A stretch of DNA of 64,000 nucleotides from Wuchereria bancrofti (GCA_005281725.1 SSBO01000009.1:11587843-11651842); one strand, 5' to 3'. Counted from the stretch's first letter, positions 39,377 through 53,300 are shown. Numbers and translations are program-made. The notes: a model not told the origin generated them from the letters alone.

Positions 39377-41905
39377 TCAACGACAGAGAAATGGTACATA
39401 AAAGCAAAATAGCATCGTCCCCACGCAGAATATGAAGATTATGCAAACGATGATCAGTATTAGTAGGCACATTTTTTTCTGAAATACACGAAATAGGTAA
39501 CATACATTTTGAAATTGAAATAAGCAAAAAGAGAATAAAATCTCAATTTTCCGAAGAAAATTTCCCAGATCTATGATCTAAAAAATTGCAGCAGTTAAAG
39601 AAGAACAACCTTCCGGACATTTGCCCTCATATTTTTGGCTTTGATCATGTTCGTGTGAGCCTTCTGCGCATACTCTACAGCATTTTCAACATTTCGCTCT
39701 ATATTATTTAGCATTTCACTCTGCAAAAAACTAAATAATTGAGCAAAAAAATTTTTTAGGATCTGCAATTTTTAAATAAACTACTGCTTTACGTAATAAT
39801 ATATCACAACACCTGATTCTGGATGAGAGTTGTTAATTCGACGAATAGGCCATACAACTCCTTTATATTGCTTTCTAATTTCACAATATCACCATGACGT
39901 GTCTTTACTTCATCATATAGAGTTTTCTTATCCCATTCCGCCAACATCAGCTATAAATGAGTAAAACAGTAGTTCAATTAACATACAGGAAAAACATCAT
40001 GATTTATTTGCAGAGAAATCATCCACAGTTTACACCATAACATATTCCAACAAAAGATAAAGTTCACAAAAGAAGAAAAAGCTAACTCCTTTTGTGTGCT
40101 CAAATAAAGTTCCTTTTTCGATGATCGCTTCAACATCTTCTTCATTCACTGCGTTACCAGCTAACAGTTATATTATTTAAAAATATTATTTATAATCTTT
40201 CAACATTATAGTGAACTGAAATTAAACTTGCATTTAAATAAGCTAACTAAACCAATCTGTATAGAATTTATCTTAGATATAAAAGTGAATTAACTAAGAA
40301 CATAGCAGAGGAAACAATTTCTAAACGCTACAGTACTTCGTATGTACTACAACGGAACATAACCAATAAAGAAAAAGAATAGAGGCATACAAATTTTCAG
40401 GTACGACTGAATTTTTCGTTTGCATTTATCTTTGTATATTAACTGTTCATCATTGAAAGCGATCAGTAAACCCTGCAGCCTTTTTGTTAGTGTCATCACC
40501 TTAAAATTTATATTACAATATAAGGAAAGGTCAAAGTATTATATTACTTCGTACTTTTCATAATAATTTAAAAGTTGCATAATGACCAATTACAAAACTA
40601 TGTACTCATACACAGATCAAAAATGTCATATTATATCACCTGATTCTTTTTAATCCGTGCTTCGACCGTTTGAGCGCTTTCATCTGTTGGTTTATTAAAC
40701 TGTCGTTCAATTTCGGCATTTACATCTCAATAAAAACTTTAAAAACCATTTCAAATAAGAAGTTAAGAGTAAAAAATGATTGTGTTTTACAAAAATTCAT
40801 CACGTTTTAGTTGATAAATGTAATTACTTTTAAGAGCAGCCTGAATTTTATAAAGTATTGTCGTGTAAGAAGCCACTGCGTCATCTAATTGTATATTCAT
40901 TTCTGCAATTTTTATTTCAGCCATTCTAATGATGACAACATATGGACTTAAAAATTAACTATCCCACATCAGTTTCTGTAAGCCAAGTCCTACAAAAATG
41001 GCCATACAGTTTTCTACTCCAGAAATTCTAGTGTTGTTTTTTGCAGCTTTCATTTACTGAAGAAGCTTTCGAACTGATCAGCAGAAAACTGTTTGCCTTA
41101 ACCCGAGTTAGCCACATCAGATTTGGCTATTCTAGATTGAACAGACCAATCAATCAAACAATCGGTCATCCACGCCATCCATTACAACAAAATCTATAAG
41201 GTAAATGACATTTACCAGGATGATCTCCTGGTTCCGCAATGATTTTACAGTGCCAATCTTTTATTTCATCCAGTAACGTTTCCATCACATTCATATCATT
41301 TACCAATTCATCCACGTGCGTTAGAAACTTAAAATATGCGATGATATTTGAAAATAAGGAGAATCGTCCGTATATTTCCTTGGAGATGTAAGCAGCCTTT
41401 ATGCAATTTATATATTATCGGAAAGGACCAGAAGATATAATCAGTGGTTGAAATGATGAGAGAGAGAAAAAAAAGGCAAAATTTTCACGAAATTTTCATA
41501 CCGTATCGACCTTGCTGCTACTAACTTTATTTAACAAATTCGTTCTCTCGGACGTATCTGCCCATTTCTCCTCCAGTCGTTCCACCAAAGCCGACATCTC
41601 CTTCTTAGCATTCTGTGAACATCCCAAGGTTTCGTCTACTTCTACTTTTAACTTTACTTTATTCAGAACTACAAACTAAGAAAAACACCATGATTACATT
41701 TAAGTGCAATCAGATTAAACCAGAATGATTGCTTAACGACTACAATCCTTACGCTCTTTGACGTACGTCACATGTCAGTTCTTATGGTTAGCTACGCCAC
41801 ACTACACTACCACTGGAAGATAGTGCTAATAATGAAAAATAAAAGCTCTCGACACCAAACAACAAATCAACATACCTGCTGTAAATCGGACAGCCTATCT
41901 TTCAT
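39377..41905 (-). CDS. Syntaxin (plasma-membrane type Qa-SNARE)
   Basis: Ten minus-strand exons join in phase: 41905-41876, 41612-41502, 41327-41216, 40902-40828, 40725-40640, 40499-40391, 40148-40087, 39950-39813, 39720-39610 and 39478-39377, giving 311 residues. The 10-codon first exon reads MKDRLSDLQQ, the usual start of syntaxin 1-4. An Habc-like three-helix region follows (residues ~35-175). The SNARE motif (~205-270) includes TRHGDIVKLESNIKELYGLF, NQSEMLNNIERNVENAVEYA and the central zero-layer Gln in NQSEM. A C-terminal membrane anchor (~281-303, LLILIIVCIIFIFCV) ends the protein. Qa-SNAREs assemble with SNAP-25-type and R-SNAREs to drive vesicle fusion. The sequence is diverged from UNC-64/syntaxin 1A, so a syx-2/3/4-type paralogue is more likely. 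The acceptor at 40903 was chosen by phase over a nearby TTAG. Confidence 0.9.
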
Positions 41906-44415
41906 ATTTGGTATCCCAGATCAATTCAATTCAATCTTTAACATTATCAATAATGAAGTCAATTTAATTATTTTTATCTGATAGTACCATGAACACTGCA
42001 CTGACATCCACAGAATTTAAAGATGTTACGTAATATGCCTTTTGACGATTGACAACATTTATGATATCCGGACGAAAGATACAAGCAACGAGAGAGAAGT
42101 TCGGTGGGAATCCGGAGGAGAAGTTCGAATCCTCCTCAGCAAATCCCAAAAAACTTCTAACAAGTAATACTTATCGCTGACACCTCAACCATCAAGCAAC
42201 AGTGTTCGAGTCGCCACCGCATCACTGCCTGGTTCACTCTTCTAGTTCCACACTTACTTCCCTTTGATTCTTACGAAACTGGACATGGTGGGAGGAAGAT
42301 TTCCCTCCGAAGATCCATCAGGGTATTTCGGGTGGAGTATTTTCTCTCTAGGTAAGATTAGCCGGTTTTCATGGGGGCTGAACGAATTGTTCTGAAAAAA
42401 AGCTTTCATCAAAATGAGAGTAAATGCTCGTAAAGAAGGACAGCAGAGTAACATGGAGCTGAAACTGGAAAAGGGAAAGTTCAGTAATACAAAGTTTGCC
42501 GTCCAGGACTAATCGCAAGCCATGCACTGGTGTTAAGGAAGATATTGCTCCACTTGCGGAATGACCCAATATTTGAGAAAGGCAGTAAGGAACCAGGGAT
42601 AAAAGTATCCGTTCTCCTTTCCCTCTCTTTTTACTCAACTCAACGGCTCAACAAGTCTATGTTTGAAATTAAATGAAATGGATGGATTCATTTTCGGGTG
42701 TCCTTATTTGTGAACAGTTCCCTTGTCAGTACTTGATAATAATATAAGCGCTGAATCATTGTAATAGTTTGTAACACTCAATTTAAAGGTATATCTTGGA
42801 AAACTTTTATTCATTTTGTTTTTTTCCGGTTTCCATAATGGTGTTCTATAGCATGATGAAAGTTACCGTTGCGGATATATTTATGTTCCTTTCTATATTA
42901 GATGTTTTGAATATATGTCATGTTTTTTTATTACACAATGATACTTCTATTGACAAATGAACATGCTGAAATTGAAGGATGAAGAAGAGCAGAAGGATGA
43001 GATCCTGAATAGCTTCAGGAAAGCAAACCTTCGTTGGTAGTGAAGGAAGGAAATGGAAAAGGAGAGCAAAAAGGAAAGTTGTTTCGTTTAAGAGAAGAAA
43101 GGAAACAACAACGAGGAAAAAAATCATACAAGAGAGAAAAGGTAGTTGAAAAGGTCTGAATGGGAATCGTCCTCAGAAAGCTTCAGGCAGTAAGAGAACG
43201 ATCGCATGTACAGTGTGTAATGAAACTTTGTACCATTGTTCGGTTTCGACTGCATAAGGTGGAGAAGGAAACATATGAGGAATCTGCTGTATCGGCATCT
43301 TTTCGTCTTTTCATCTTTTCGTCCTCTATACTCGGCCTTTTTTATTATTGAATTTTCTGGATCAATTGCGAATTCCATCAACACAGTTGAGTATTGATAA
43401 TCGTGCATAATGTGGATCCAAATATTTTGATATTAAAAAAATATTTTTAAGTAATTTTTAACGAGCATATCATCTTACGATAAGAAAAGCAGTATTGTGC
43501 TATTAGGATTCGATAAGGTTCATGAAGTAAATCACTATAATTGGTGTGAAATATTCTCGAGCTTAGAAAGTCTATCTTAGAATTTATTTCACAGTAAAAT
43601 GCACTCCTACTTCGTATGAAAATTTGTAGAGCATAAAGAGAAGAAATAAGCCTTCTTAATCTCAATTATATGAAAATAAATTCCATATATATATGCTATT
43701 CCATATATGTATATATAAAGTTTTCCACTTATTACTTTTCTTGTATTCTCCAAGTAAAAACACTTATAGACTGAGGTTCAAAACCAAATTCGCTGAACTG
43801 ATGAAATGGTGGACTGAAATGATGAAAGTAAGGAATAATTTAAATTATTAATAGATATGGATTTTTGTAATGAAGCGGATAAACTGGATCAAACCTTTGG
43901 TGGAAGGCCTAGAACTATCCGCCTCATAACTACGCTTCAATGAAATATTTAGTTCATCAAAACAGCAAAAATGTTTTCTAGACAGCTTCGAAATTCTCTG
44001 ATTCATTATTCCAGTACTTCAACGTAACCCTGTTGCTGTGTATTGATTTCGCACATTCTACAAGTAATCAATACTTAAGGAAATAATTAAAATTCGAGAA
44101 GTTGGTAGCAATTTCATGAGATTTATAGAACTTAGATTAAGCAAAAACATGGAATTTAGGGAATTTTTTTTCAAAAAATCATTTAAAATCTGTGCTCCAG
44201 ATACATTTTAAGCGAAATTTTATTGCTTGGACGTAAAATATTCAGAAAAAAAGCGAAGCGATTGCGAGAGTCTATCTATAGATTGCATAGTACAGGTTTA
44301 TGAAACAGCAGATAAACTTAAAGGATTTCGCAGTTAGAAGGGAAAAGCGTGGGCTACAATTGCTCAGTTGAAGAAAATATGAGAGCGGAGCAGAAAATAA
44401 GGAAAGCAGCATTGC

Positions 44416-44439
44416 TGTAGTAGTAGTAGTAGTAGTAGT
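44416..44439. repeat. GTA/TAG trinucleotide repeat
   Basis: Eight TAG/GTA units in a purine-biased intergenic segment. On the minus strand it would read as a poly-Thr run, which explains an apparent open frame there. Confidence 0.85.
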
Positions 44440-46630
44440 TGGTGGCAAGTTGGAAGAATCTTCACGGTGTGAAGTAGTAGCATCTCCAGGTGTGCTTAAC
44501 AAATGCTGTCGAGCTTACTGCTTACTTTCTGAAATCTATCTTTTCTCTGAAGTTGAAGTGGCAATTTCCGTTAGTGAGCGAAAGAGAAAGGGATATCTTA
44601 GAAAGGGGAAATTCGACACTGATGTAAGAAGAAAAGAGAAGATCGGAATGTAAGGACGAACAGAAAGAACTCTTTGATGAAGCAGTTAGAAGAAATATAA
44701 TTTAGTTTAGGCCATCATAGTTAAAGCTTTGCTTATAACAGATAACCATCTTATCCTTACCAAAATGCATAACCGATTATTTTTTAAATTAAATCTTAAT
44801 ATAAAGCTTACCAAAGTTTCCTTCCTTCCATTATTTCATCCACCAAAATTCGTCCACATTTGCCACCTCCTTTCCATTTGTCGTTTGATTTTCATCACTT
44901 CCTTATGTAAATGAATGGAATATTCTGTGATATTCGATGTGTTCGTTTCTTTTTTATTATTGTCAGGCAATCCTAAAAAAAACATTTTCAGTAGTGACAG
45001 GTCTTTTCAATTTTTGAAATCATAGATTCTTAAGATATCATATACGACACTTTCCATAGGGTGATAATTCTGCGGCAGTGAATTGATAATTATGATTTAA
45101 AAAAAAAATTGAACAGTTTTGTACTATTTATTTGCAATGTAATTGTCTATCCACATAAAAGATTTTTTTGAATCAAATTCCGTTGTTTTGAATAGGAACT
45201 ATGATTATTGGGTATTTTGTTCTTTATTACAAATCAGCCTATGTAGGTAATATAAATTACAAGATGATCTCTGAACAATTCCAACTTTCCTCTAGTTTTA
45301 CATGCAGCATTTCATACTAAAATTCATAAACTGATTTCTGAAATATTTTTCCAAGCACTGACGAGACTAAATTTTCTTTCTTTTTCGATTGTATATTATC
45401 GAAATTTTCATATCGTAAGCCAAATCTCTGTAGATTTTCTCCATCGAAATTTTAATAGAATACATCTTTAGGTAAAGAAGATGCTTAATTATTGTTTTGC
45501 TATACATCATAAGTGAATAGATTTGCGTTGTTCAAATGTTATAAGCCGTGAATATTCAATTACTATTTATATTGAAAAATTTTCCACTTTCCTAAAATAA
45601 TTTTCGACAAATGTTTATATTTCTAGATTATATTCAGCATCGAATGCAGAATTTTCAATTAAAAACTGATTAAGATTTTTATAGAGCTATCGGATTTGAA
45701 AATTTAATTTTTGCATCAGCTGTGATAATAATTAGGGTGGAGAAAGGAAAAGAGAGGGAGAAAGGGAAAAAGAAGAGCTCTGCTAGCAGTGAAGGAAAAA
45801 GTTGTAATTATTGATGTTAAAATGTTAGTAGGAGTTTAGGAGGAGTAAGACAAATTATCACTTCATCTATTGGCCCAAGCTAGCCATGATACATTGTTCG
45901 CTAAAAGCGTCAGTTGTTTTGTTTTTCACGTTATATTCGCCCGTGAAGAGGTAGTTAAGAACGATTTACCGACAAAACTTTATGTACCAACGATGCTACG
46001 TTGCCAGCAGGGATCTATGATTCTCGATTTCTTTCTTATTTTCAATGTCCTTCTACCAGCAATAAAAGAACCTTTTTTTTTTTTTTTGATTTACTGGAAT
46101 TATACTGGAATGTAGCAAACATTAATAAATTTCAAAGGAATGAAAAGCTTCAAAGATGAGATTTTGTCTAGATATTTTCGCTTAAATGAAAGATACAGAT
46201 TCAAAGTTTGTATCGTTCAGTTTTCTCGAATCTAAATTATAAATTTTACATTTGACTATGAATGGAGTAAAAAATTTTAGAGCCAGTATACACGCTGGCT
46301 AAACAATCCAGACACATTTTGAAGCATTGTAATGTTGAAGTTTTTTCAGATTAGAGTTATTCGAACAAACTTTGACTTTGCTAAACTTAAAGTTTGTCCA
46401 GATTCTGCATTCATTTATGTAATAAGTTTTCTGAGAGAAATTCAAAAATGAAGAGATATTCTTCTTAGATATGCATAAATTATCAAGGATTTATATCTAA
46501 ATTTGGTTAATATCTGAATACAAAGTATTTGATAGGGCATAAACAAATCCGTTTTACTTCTTAAAAATAATAATGCTTCACGGATCAGCTTCTTACTCAG
46601 CCTGAAAGAACCAAAATTTGTAAGTAATTG

Positions 46631-46634
46631 CAGT
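46631..46634 (+). promoter_or_regulatory. Likely spliced-leader acceptor of troponin I
   Basis: The sequence AATTGCAG ends one base before the troponin I ATG at 46635. No upstream coding exon fits, so this is best explained as the trans-splice acceptor giving a very short 5' UTR, as is common in nematodes. Confidence 0.6.
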
Positions 46635-48576
46635 ATGGATATAAATGAATATAAGAGCAACGAAGTGCCTGAGTGTGACGATCGTCCACGATATGGAGGT
46701 CCTCTCGGCGAAGACGATGATTCCGTAAGTATATAAAATTGTTTTTAGCCTTTTTATGATTTGTTATTTCTCCTGAATTTGATTACTTACTCTGCCGAAA
46801 AAAATTTTCAAATCGAAAATATCACTGGTTCTCAAAAATTAATGAGTGAAAAATTTTGACAGCAAAAATCAGTCGTTTTGTTTTTGATTTGTCGTCATAA
46901 AAATCAATAATTGGTTTCATTTCATTAAACTTAGCTCTATTACTGCAGGAGGCCAAACGCAAAGCGGAGGAAAGAGAAATGAAAAAAGCGGAAGTACGTA
47001 AGCGCCTCGAAGAAGCTGGAAAGAAAAAGGCAAAAAAGGGTTTTCTGACCCCAGAGAGGAAGAAGAAACTTCGTGTGAGCTTCCTAAATCCATATTTACA
47101 ATAATATGTCACAAAATTGACTGCTTGTAAGACATTTTAAGTTAACTTCTATAATAAATAAATTTAATTAAAAACTAAAATTGATGGAAATGACAAAAGA
47201 CTGCTTGATTGTAGCATAAATTTTTAAAAATTCCAGAAGCTGCTTATGATGAAAGCAGCAGAAGATCTGAAACAGCAACAATTACTGAAAGAGCAAGAAA
47301 GGCAAAAAGTTCTCTCGCAACGTACAATACCATTACCGGATGTTGATACCATCGAAGACCATGGTACACAAAATTGATTTTGTTGGTAAAACAAAATCTT
47401 CATCCATCAATTAATTACTTTTCAGAAAATATCTATTAGTAGCAGGAAAACTGAATCATAAAAGTCATAAAAAAAATTTTGTGTTGATAACTGATCCTGA
47501 TTTAAAGAAAAAAAGGCTTCAAAATTTACTACACTGATCCGACAGGTAAACTGGAAGCAATTTACAATGAACTATTTCAACATATGGTAAAGTTGGAAGA
47601 AGAGAAATACGATATTAACCAAGCAGTCATGGCTAAAGATGCTGAAGTATAAAATTTTATTCGTTTAAAAATACTATATATATAGCAAAAAATTTAAAAA
47701 CTTCGTGTGATCATTCAAATTCAAATTACCGTTCCAAAAGTGTATGCTAGAAAGACTAAAACATTTTATCCGCTTTTCCAGATCAATGAACTTACAATTG
47801 CTGTCAATGATCTGCGAGGGAAATTCGTAAAACCAACGCTCAAGAAAGTGTCAAAATATGACAATAAGTATGATTTCGAAAAGATGATTTATTATGGGAT
47901 GTCATACACCGTAACTGGTCATTTTCAAATCTGTTAATCCAACATGAGATGAAATTCAATGCTTTGTTTAGATTCAAGAAAATGGCTGGACAGAAAGAAG
48001 ATAAACAGGACTTCCGAGCAAATCTTAAAGTGGTCAAAAAGGATAATGTCATCGATGACATCGTTAACAAAGTTCATTCATTTTTTCTATTTGTAAAAGA
48101 AGACAAACAATTCTGCATTGTAATGCTTTAGCTGCATGAAGTTTGCCATTTGAGAAACCGTATAAGATGCTCGCTTGATTATGGAATTCTTTTTTATTTC
48201 ATCATTTTAGCAAATGGCAAAAAAAACTGACAAGCCTGAATGGTCCAAAAAAGGTAGTGATAAAGGTGGTGTTGAAGCAGAGGAGAAGAAGCAGGAAGCA
48301 CCAGTGGAGGAGGCTGCACCACCTGAAGAAATTGCCGAAGAAGAAGGTGCTGAAGAAGCCGATGAAGGTGGTCAATCTTATTTTCCTTTTTTTCCTTTGA
48401 AAAGAAAAAATTATATGGTAAAATTTGACAATCATTTATGAACTTTTGCAAAAAAAGCTTTGTGTTAGATTATAAATTTGAAACCTTACCTAAGAATTTT
48501 CCTGTGTTATCTAAATTCTTTACACAAATTTTTAGATGAAGAAGCTGAAGAAGAAGAGGAGGAAGAGGAAGAGTGA
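46635..48576 (+). CDS. Troponin I
   Basis: Eight exons join in phase: 46635-46724, 46949-47074, 47237-47363, 47546-47646, 47782-47867, 47972-48071, 48211-48367 and 48536-48576, giving 275 residues. Residues ~31-110 are highly charged and match nematode troponin I ([40 protein letters not shown]). The inhibitory and actin-binding region is [20 protein letters not shown] at ~160-178, followed by [11 protein letters not shown] and PEWSKKG. Troponin I blocks actin-myosin interaction on the thin filament until Ca2+ binds troponin C. The C-terminus is an acidic tail ending in a run of Glu. The invertebrate-type acidic extension is known for nematodes. Reading through the last donor at 48368 gives a different 25-residue end, a possible alternative form. 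Which C. elegans paralogue (tni-1, unc-27, tni-3, tni-4) it matches was not decided. Confidence 0.93.
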
Positions 48577-50315
48577 ATATCACCAATTCGTTGTATATTA
48601 TTTATACTCATGTTTTCATTTCGAAACTCATCAAATTTTATCATTTTCTACAACTAGAAAAAAAAAGTACTGAATATTGATATCGATGATGATAGCGATT
48701 TCTTCTCAGTTAATTTATCGTAGTATGGTATATCATCGCTATCACTATCACTGATTGCATAAGTTATAAAAAGCGTAATTCTCTCCGCAGAGAAGATCAG
48801 TGCTCATATTTTTTAATATCCCAACGAAAAAAAAAAAACATTTTGATCTATTTTATTAGTCAATGCCTTCTTCCTCTACTGTTCAACCTTGATTATTAAA
48901 GTTTGAATTAAAAACTTCTGACTTAAACAAATCTGTAAATAGCATGCATTCACTTCGTTGAGAACAGTACATTTTTTACTCTGACAGAAAACAAAAGAAT
49001 CATATAACTTTGATTTTTCTGTGTGAAAAAAAGTAAAAGGTAATGCAATATTTCAATAGAAAGTGAAAAATCCTTTTGCAAATCAAATCGGCAAAGTTGA
49101 ACAGAGAAACATCTCGTGTTCTGTTTAAATCTTATATTATACAGCCTTTTTACACATTTTACTCTTTCAATTTCTCTTATTCATAATAAAATTAAATGGT
49201 ATAGAACATCAAATGTTCTGTTAAAATAAACTTGATAAAAATGAATTCAAGACTGTATGATGCAATCATCACTAACAGATAAGCATTCAAACTTTTTTTT
49301 TAAAGGCCAAGAGATATTTATGAATAAAATCCACTTCTCAGTAGCTAACCACAATTATCTGTCTAGCTGTTATCTTTTGAGTAATAATAAATAATGATAA
49401 GTAAAATATACTATTTACTTCAAGAAAAAAATTCAGGTAAACAAGACAGTATTCCAAATATGAAAGAGCGTAAAAATTGAAAAAGTAAAAACTAAAATAG
49501 GGAAAGAAAAACATTTCAAAAAATAGGTAGGCGAGGACAAATTTAATCTGATGGCAAATAGATGTTACTCGTTCCGGAGTTTATGTTTCTTTTTAAATTT
49601 CATCAAATAAAAGAAAGATCTCGCAGTTCAATGACAGTCAAAATAACACTCTTTTTTTTTTTAATTTATTTAAGAGGCATGTGGGACTGACCTTATTTCC
49701 ATGTCATTATGCGTGTTATCATCATTTCCTTCACAAAGTATCATGATCTATACCAATCTGCAAAAAAGTTAAAAAGAAACAGAACTATTGTCCTTATCAT
49801 TGCTATCACCGGTTTCATCGTCTTTATCTTTGCTATCACCATCATACGCTAACAACGTCGTTTAACTATAACCATCATACGCTAACAACGTCGTTTAAAA
49901 AAAAACAAAACGAAACAAAAAAAAAAATTCATCCCAAATTCGGCACACAAACATTATTACAACGCACATCCAACCTATCCTACCCTAAATGACATATTAT
50001 TTTCAGATCCTTCTATTCCACACTTTTTGAAACACTATAAATAGTTGTACATAACTCTTTGAATTCACATCTATTATTTTTCTCGATATTGAAAACTATT
50101 TTCTTTTTTTTTCGGTACCCGAAGAACGTCATCCTATCTGCTATTAATAGGATGACTTTTAAATGTTCAAAGTTCTAAATTTGAAAGTTATGACGGATGA
50201 GCAAAGCAAGTTAATTACACAGCATTTTTCTTTGCATTCGCTATAGAATGAAATGTATACCAAAATTTTGTTTCAAACTCCTTTTTTTTTTGCCTAATAT
50301 TTTCAATTGCAGTTA
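48577..50315. other. Spacer between troponin I and the DM13 gene
   Basis: Tandem plus-strand genes flank 1.7 kb with no coding signal. An ATTAAA at 48895-48900 may serve troponin I. A short tandem repeat lies at 49838-49897. Confidence 0.5.
49838..49897. repeat. Tandem repeat, 33-bp period, ~1.8 copies
   Basis: The 27-base segment starting ACCATCATACGCTAACAACG at 49838 is repeated exactly at 49871, separated by AACTATA-type sequence, a period of 33 bases. A truncated variant (TTTGCTATCACC) flanks it on the left. Confidence 0.9.
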
Positions 50316-53300
50316 ATGACGATGATTTCATTATTACTTATACTTTCTTTGGGACAAATCCTTTGCACAAATAGTAAGTTTATCCAAAATGAAAGATATA
50401 TATCACTCTTGAAATTTTAAATACATATCTACTTTCTTTATTCATAATGACAAAAATAAAGACATAAGATTCGCAGGTCAGATAATTTGCAGGTCAGAAT
50501 AATGACAACCCTTATTACGGAGTACCACTCGGAGCTCTTCATTACAGTGATGGTAATACACGAGCGGAAGCTTATGCCGCTAATGAATATACTGTCATTT
50601 TTCATCGTTTCACGCATCGACCACGTCAACTTGGATGTACGCTTGATACTTCACATATCCAGCGATCATTATTAAATCTTTATCTTCATCTTCAAGTTGA
50701 ATAATTCTGTAAATCTGCGTATTTTGACGTAAAGCATTGGTAAAATAGAACATTGTCTGGAATACAATGGCAATTTTAAAAATGATTATTGTCATTAAAA
50801 TGATTATTGACCTCTCTCATTTAAAATAAGTTTTAAAGGTGTTTGGAATTAATCAGAATTAATTTATTTTAGGTACTTCGATAATAATTGGACCACCACG
50901 AGCGACTGATCGTAATAGAGTTGATGGTGGTGTTTTCTTATCAATCTCACAACCTATGGTAGCATCTCAATCCACTACTAGAAGGCGATTTACCCGCCAA
51001 GTTCCTTTCTCTATTTTTGGGATGCGTAATTGGCCCGTTGAATTTGATCATCTTGAACTTCGAAAAGGTTTTCTTTGAAATCCTAAGATAAAATGTACGA
51101 AACTGAATCGTTTGAAGCAAAAATTTTTTCTTCACTATTAAAGAATACTTATCTGTGGCTTTAGAAGAAATTGTAAAATGCAAAAATGACTTTCAGAATT
51201 CTGTAAGACAAATGTTAATAATAATCATTTATAAAGATAGTAGAGAGCCGATACCGAGCCAGCAAAAAGATCCATTTGCGGGGATTGAAATCGATGTAAA
51301 TTCATCAGAGGATGTTACCCCTAAAACGAAAGACATCCATATTGAGGGAATCAGCGGTCTTGAAACTGTAGATTTATCACCAACATCAACAACGTTTGTT
51401 TATTTTACGTTTAACATGGTATCCTAACATAAATATTAGTCTTAGAAAAAGAAATTTGGACAATTTATAGACTTGGACCAATAATCCACTCATTTACTAT
51501 CCTTTGCTCATTAATATATCACATTATTTTAATTTCCAGGAATTCTAATGCAATTTTTTCCTCCATCGCTACTACTCAAGATGATTTCTCTTCGAATGAA
51601 ATAACACTGTTCGACACAAATGCGTACTTTTTTGAACTCTCCAATATTTGTGCGTCATTTTAAGTGCCGGAATTTAGCCTCTTTTTTTTTATTCTGTACC
51701 ATTTCAGAACCAATATCTTTGATGGCGGTGAGGTATCCGTGAAAATTCAAGATGAAATTGAACAATCGAGTTCCACCACCGAAAGCATCATTACAAATAC
51801 AGATACAACAAGTATGATTAATAGTAATTAAAACTTTGCTCATTATTTGGAACAAGATGGTCAGGAGATAAACAGGGAAGATAGACGGAATAAAGTAAAT
51901 AGGAACAGGATGAAACTAAGTCTCACATGATACAAATAACGCTTAGACTAAAACTGATGTCAGCTTTTCTCGGTTTTTGAAAAAGCGATTTTAGGAGTTG
52001 AGAGAGAATTAACATCTAACATTTGTTAGTCCTGAAGAAGTTGATACCGAAATATCAGGAAGTGTATGTCTATCTGATTTTCCTCATTTTTTTTAAATTG
52101 TAATTTTTGGCGGATCAACAGAAGAGTTCACGATGGATAATATCAAATCAACGTGGAGTGAATTTAAGGATTTACACACTGATTCTAAATTTGAAAGTGG
52201 TGACAGAATAGAGAGTACAATGTTTGCGAATGATGTTTTCAAGTAAGTGTTTGTATAAATGCTAACTTTTCTATAAAACAAACCAGAATTTAAAATAAGT
52301 ATAGCTGGTACAGTATCATAAATTGACTTGAAAGGTTGGATGATGGAAAATTATTTTCCAAAAATTTCCAACGGCATGTATCTTATATATTTAAGATATT
52401 ATTCATAGTGTTTTTGTTTTCGCAACTTTTATGGAACAAATTTCTTGAATTTCTATAAAATTAATTATTTCTGAATTATTATAAGATTTATGATCTCAAT
52501 TTTTTGCTTGAGAAGATTGCTGAAAACAGAAAAAAGAAATAAACATCACATCAGGAACAAAGAAAAAGGACAAGTTGAAGATGGAATTGAGGATGTTATC
52601 AAAGACGGTAGTAACAATGAGAGATTAACAAATGATGGAATTTTCCCGCATGAACGAAATGCATATCCACTTAAGCAGGTGGCTGATTACTTATGATTTA
52701 TGCTGCAATCATAATGTCAATGGGATTAAGCAGTCGTACCGCACAACATATATATATTGGAATTTTGTCTCTCTTTTCTTGCATCTATTTATCTTTATTT
52801 GAATTTCTCTGTTCACAGGAAAAATTATTGTCGCATCATGAAAAGATGGCTGAGAAATCGAGCAAATTTGACCGAAAAGACAAAGGATTTCCAGTTATGC
52901 TTGGTCAAGCTAAGCCTGAAAAATGGTTTAAAAAATCGTCACAGCAATTAAATGCGGAAAAGCGAATTAAAGGTATTAAAAATATGCTTACGATTGAATT
53001 TCAAAACAACTTTTCTTTCCTTTGCTTCCAGTTTCGTTTATGATTCGTTACTGCCATGTAATCAATGAAGCATAAAAGTCGGTAATTAATGCTGCCGTAT
53101 CTGCAATTGATATATGATTTCCATCTAAGCAAATAAATCAGTCAAATATCATAACTGATTCAGTTTAACCAAACAAGAGATAATATTGCTTACGAATTTA
53201 TAACTTTAATAAAAATACATGAGATTAACTCTATCTACAGATAATGATGATGAGTTAGCGACTGGTGATTATTTATTATCGAATAGATTTGTCGAAACAG

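Larger units (their letters stand above)
41906..46634. other. Divergent intergenic region (syntaxin / troponin I)
   Basis: 4.7 kb with no exon chain found. It should hold the promoters of the minus-strand syntaxin and plus-strand troponin I. A GTA repeat occurs at 44416-44439. Open frames near 42254-42638, 43124-43408, 44272-44502 and 45870-46115 lack family similarity; several are low-complexity translations of purine- or pyrimidine-rich tracts. Confidence 0.45.

Noticed and set aside
42060..42150. tRNA suggested by GTTCGAATCC
   Set aside because: The bases around the loop do not form a T-arm and no D-arm or anticodon arm can be drawn; the match is a chance hairpin.
44272..44502. Minus-strand open frame with a poly-Thr run
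   Set aside because: The run is the translation of a TAG/GTA microsatellite.
51165..51202. Small exon in the DM13 gene
   Set aside because: It has AG and GT ends and an open frame, but including it breaks the phase to 51237, while 51067 joins 51237 directly in frame.
52027..52062. Small exon reading PEEVDTEISG in the DM13 gene
   Set aside because: It needs an incoming phase that no upstream donor supplies; 51811 joins 52122 in frame without it.
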